Below, in pieces: positions 5,700 to 7,625 of a stretch of 7,625 nucleotides of DNA (position 1 is the first letter of the stretch; each line of letters begins with the position of its first letter). Origin of the DNA: UBA1181 sp045113275 (GTDB lineage: Bacteria > Bacteroidota > Bacteroidia > Bacteroidales > Paludibacteraceae); assembly GCA_045113275.1 (NCBI GenBank), contig JBGUIU010000134.1, positions 1 through 7,625 of the forward strand, given 5' to 3'. The notes beneath the pieces were generated by a model, which worked only from the letters and a program-made list of their open reading frames with translations, ran no database searches and was not told the DNA's origin. A program made the position numbers and the translations under genes.

Positions 5700-7547
5700 A
5701 TGCTTATTAAATCTCCTGAATTACCTCCTTTACTCTGCCAGAAAGGTTCAAAGTTCTATTGTCTTTTTACATACAAAAATGCATGGGATCCTGAAAAACG
5801 AAGATCATACAGAGTTTCCGGAGAAACGAAAGTTGCCGGTACCATTACCTCCGGTTCTAAATCCGGTGAAATTAAGTGGAATGAAAATTTTCTTGAAGAG
5901 CATCCTGAACTTAACTTTTTTAAGAGTGTAAGAAACGAAAACGGTAAAATTGAATTCACTCCGTTAGGGGAAGAACTGAAAATTTCACTTAAGGACGCAA
6001 TGGATGCCAAACGACTGGCAGCAGGTGCAACATGGGTTTTTGACAATCTGCTTGCGGATACCCCGCTGATTAAGGCTTTAAATAAAGTTTTCGGCATGTA
6101 CAATCTTAACCGTAAAATCCTTTCAATCTGTTACTTCCTTAACATTTGTGAAGGTAAAGCCACTACAAGATATGAACATTTTGCCGAGACTCATCGTCTC
6201 CCGTGGCAAAAACCGATGTCTCCTTCATCCATATGTAAATTATTTCAAAGTATAACAAGTGATAAAATTGATAAATTCATCAGAATTTTAAATCAGCTCA
6301 CCATAGAGAAAAATACCAGAGAAAATAAAAATAAGTACTGGGCGCTTGATTCAACATCAATATCAACCAATTCCGCCAAACTTTCCAAAGCTGCATGGGG
6401 ACATAATAAGGACGGAGATAATCTGAGACAGTTCAATGTGATGATGGTGGTAAATCAAAGTACCGGAGAACCTGCTTATTTCCGCACCGTATCAGGTAAT
6501 GTTCCCGATATTTCAACAGTTAAGCATTTCCTTCAGGAACATAGCCGTATTCAGTTGGATTCCAATACTGTAATAGTTGCTGATAAAGGTTATGGTTCTG
6601 TCGCCAATATTCATCGTTTTTATCAGAACAACGTATCGTTTCTATTGAATCTGAAGACCGGTTATTCAATCTGCACTGCTTTTTTTAATGATGTTAAAAC
6701 GCAATTATTAAATCCTGTAAATTATTACGAAGAGATTGACTGTCATGCTGTCACTGTAGAAACAAAGTGGGCTTATCCTGCCAATTTTTCCACTGATTGC
6801 AGGTGCAGGAAACCAAGATTAAAGGATACCATGTTTGTTCACATTTACTATAATCAGAAAATTTACAATGACGAATCCGTTGGTTTAACCAAAAAGGTTG
6901 CCAAAATAATCAAACTGTTAAAACAGGGAAAAGAATTATCTGACGAACTTTCCTCCATTAAAGAAAAAATGATTGTTGTTCATCAGGATAATGAGCAGAT
7001 TTCCTGCGAAGTTGACAATAATGCTTTCAACAGATTTCTTAACATGAAAGGTGTCAGAATTCTTGTAAGCAACAGTGTTTCGGACCCTGTTGAAGCCTTT
7101 AAGGCATATTATGATCGCAATGAAGTTGAATATGCGTTCAATCTTTATAAACAAAGACTTGGAGGTTACAGATTCAGAGTAAGTTCAGATGAATCACTGG
7201 AAGGAAAAGCTTTTGTACAGTTTATTGCAACATCAATTGCCATTATGCTCAGACGAAGAATAGATAACGCATTAAAAAATAATACAAAATTAAATTTACA
7301 TTATGACAGTGAACCGGTGGTAATTGATAAATTGAATACTATAATTGAAACCAGATTTTCATTCGGCAGCTACTTCACGGAAGCTGTCGGCAATATCAGG
7401 GAACTGCTTATCGCAATGGATATTCCAATACCGAGTGAAGAATATGACTGTGATACACTTGATTTTGACAGTACTGAAGATGAATTTGATTTGAATGACA
7501 GTATTCCGGAGGAGCCTGACTCTGATTATCAGTTTTTAAGCAAATAA
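5700..7547 (+). CDS. DDE transposase, IS4 superfamily (probably IS1634-related)
   Basis: A 615-aa transposase expected to cut and rejoin the ends of its own element. An N-terminal region (about 1-200) carries the DNA-binding part. The catalytic core has D217 in YWALDSTSIST and D295 in VIVADKGYGS. The signature Y470-x2-R473-x3-E477-x6-K484 is complete in YYDRNEVEYAFNLYK, with E477 as the third acid. The stretch GHNKDGDNLRQFNVMM (about 234-249) followed by FRTVSGNVPD (about 261-270) is characteristic of this group. The insertion between D295 and E477 is about 180 residues. The C-terminal 37 residues or so (about 575-611) are dominated by Asp and Glu, which is unusual for a DNA-binding enzyme. 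ATG 5700 follows CGGA by 6 nt. It shows little resemblance to the 640-aa transposase beyond the shared DDE fold. Confidence 0.9.
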   Translation: MLIKSPELPPLLCQKGSKFYCLFTYKNAWDPEKRRSYRVSGETKVAGTITSGSKSGEIKWNENFLEEHPELNFFKSVRNENGKIEFTPLGEELKISLKDAMDAKRLAAGATWVFDNLLADTPLIKALNKVFGMYNLNRKILSICYFLNICEGKATTRYEHFAETHRLPWQKPMSPSSICKLFQSITSDKIDKFIRILNQLTIEKNTRENKNKYWALDSTSISTNSAKLSKAAWGHNKDGDNLRQFNVMMVVNQSTGEPAYFRTVSGNVPDISTVKHFLQEHSRIQLDSNTVIVADKGYGSVANIHRFYQNNVSFLLNLKTGYSICTAFFNDVKTQLLNPVNYYEEIDCHAVTVETKWAYPANFSTDCRCRKPRLKDTMFVHIYYNQKIYNDESVGLTKKVAKIIKLLKQGKELSDELSSIKEKMIVVHQDNEQISCEVDNNAFNRFLNMKGVRILVSNSVSDPVEAFKAYYDRNEVEYAFNLYKQRLGGYRFRVSSDESLEGKAFVQFIATSIAIMLRRRIDNALKNNTKLNLHYDSEPVVIDKLNTIIETRFSFGSYFTEAVGNIRELLIAMDIPIPSEEYDCDTLDFDSTEDEFDLNDSIPEEPDSDYQFLSK

Positions 7548-7571
7548 AAACCCTATGTAATATAGGGTTTT
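7547..7571 (+). terminator. Terminator of the second transposase gene
   Basis: AAAACCCTAT (7547-7556) pairs with ATAGGGTTTT (7562-7571) in a 10-bp stem around GTAAT. It begins within the TAA stop codon. The T tract is only the four T of the stem followed by ATAT, so termination may be moderate. The A and T arms make it symmetrical, so it could also block leftward transcription into the element. Confidence 0.7.
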
Positions 7572-7612
7572 ATATCCAATTGCCGCAAACTGTTCATAGA
7601 TCAGTTAAATTA

Positions 7613-7625
7613 AGAAAAGTTTGGG
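7613..7625 (-). repeat. Right terminal inverted repeat of insertion sequence 2
   Basis: AGAAAAGTTTGGG is the exact reverse complement of 5554-5566 and ends on the last base of the window. Confidence 0.88.

Larger units (their letters stand above)
5554..7625 (+). mobile_element. Insertion sequence 2 (IS4 superfamily), complete to the window edge
   Basis: An element of 2,072 bp: left end CCCAAACTTTTCT (5554-5566), a promoter, a leader hairpin, one transposase gene, a terminator, and the exact reverse complement of the left end at 7613-7625. The window ends on the final G of the repeat, so the right flank and any target duplication cannot be seen. The gene is unbroken and the ends match, so the element is probably intact and perhaps recent. 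It has the same orientation as the first element but different ends and a clearly different transposase. Confidence 0.88.

Noticed and set aside
1..7625. CRISPR array, tRNA, rRNA, toxin-antitoxin or defence genes
   Set aside because: No regularly spaced repeats, no cloverleaf or ribosomal segments, and no further gene of recognisable type were seen. The insertion sequences carry no passenger genes.

Overview
The window looks like a chromosomal segment of a gammaproteobacterium of moderate to low GC. DnaQ aligns closely, by eye, with the Escherichia coli proofreading subunit, and a YhbY-type RNA-binding protein lies beside it. A gut or rumen member of the Aeromonadales such as Succinivibrionaceae is a plausible guess, but nothing here proves it.

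Left part (1-3046): core genes. Positions 1-238 carry no gene but hold two hairpin terminators, mainly for + strand transcription arriving from outside the window. Next come a leftward yhbY-type gene (239-535) and a rightward dnaQ (629-1372), which diverge from a 93-bp AT-rich spacer. A leftward gene for a REC-DUF3369-HD-GYP response regulator, a likely c-di-GMP phosphodiesterase, fills 1505-3046. It faces dnaQ tail to tail and has a clear intrinsic terminator just after its stop. dnaQ has no convincing terminator of its own.

Middle (3047-3364): a gene-poor stretch upstream of the HD-GYP gene. One minus-strand frame reads as protein-like blocks broken by stop codons and may be a decayed gene. 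A nine-codon upstream reading frame, with a better ribosome-binding site than the HD-GYP gene itself, overlaps the HD-GYP start.

Right part (3365-7625): two intact-looking, mutually dissimilar insertion sequences in the same orientation, 50 bp apart. The first (about 3365-5503) encodes a 640-aa DDE transposase of the IS1634 type between imperfect terminal repeats of about 28 bp. The second (5554-7625) encodes a 615-aa IS4-superfamily DDE transposase with a full Y-R-E-K signature. Its ends include a perfect 13-bp inverted repeat, and the last base of the window coincides with the last base of that repeat. Each element has its own promoter and a hairpin after its transposase; the first also carries a terminator between its left end and its promoter.

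The core genes do proofreading during DNA replication (dnaQ), ribosome-associated RNA binding (yhbY) and second-messenger signalling (HD-GYP); they do not form an evident common pathway. I found no new multi-gene system. The interest lies in the insertion-element architecture, the overlapping upstream frame, the possible gene relic and a few protein details.
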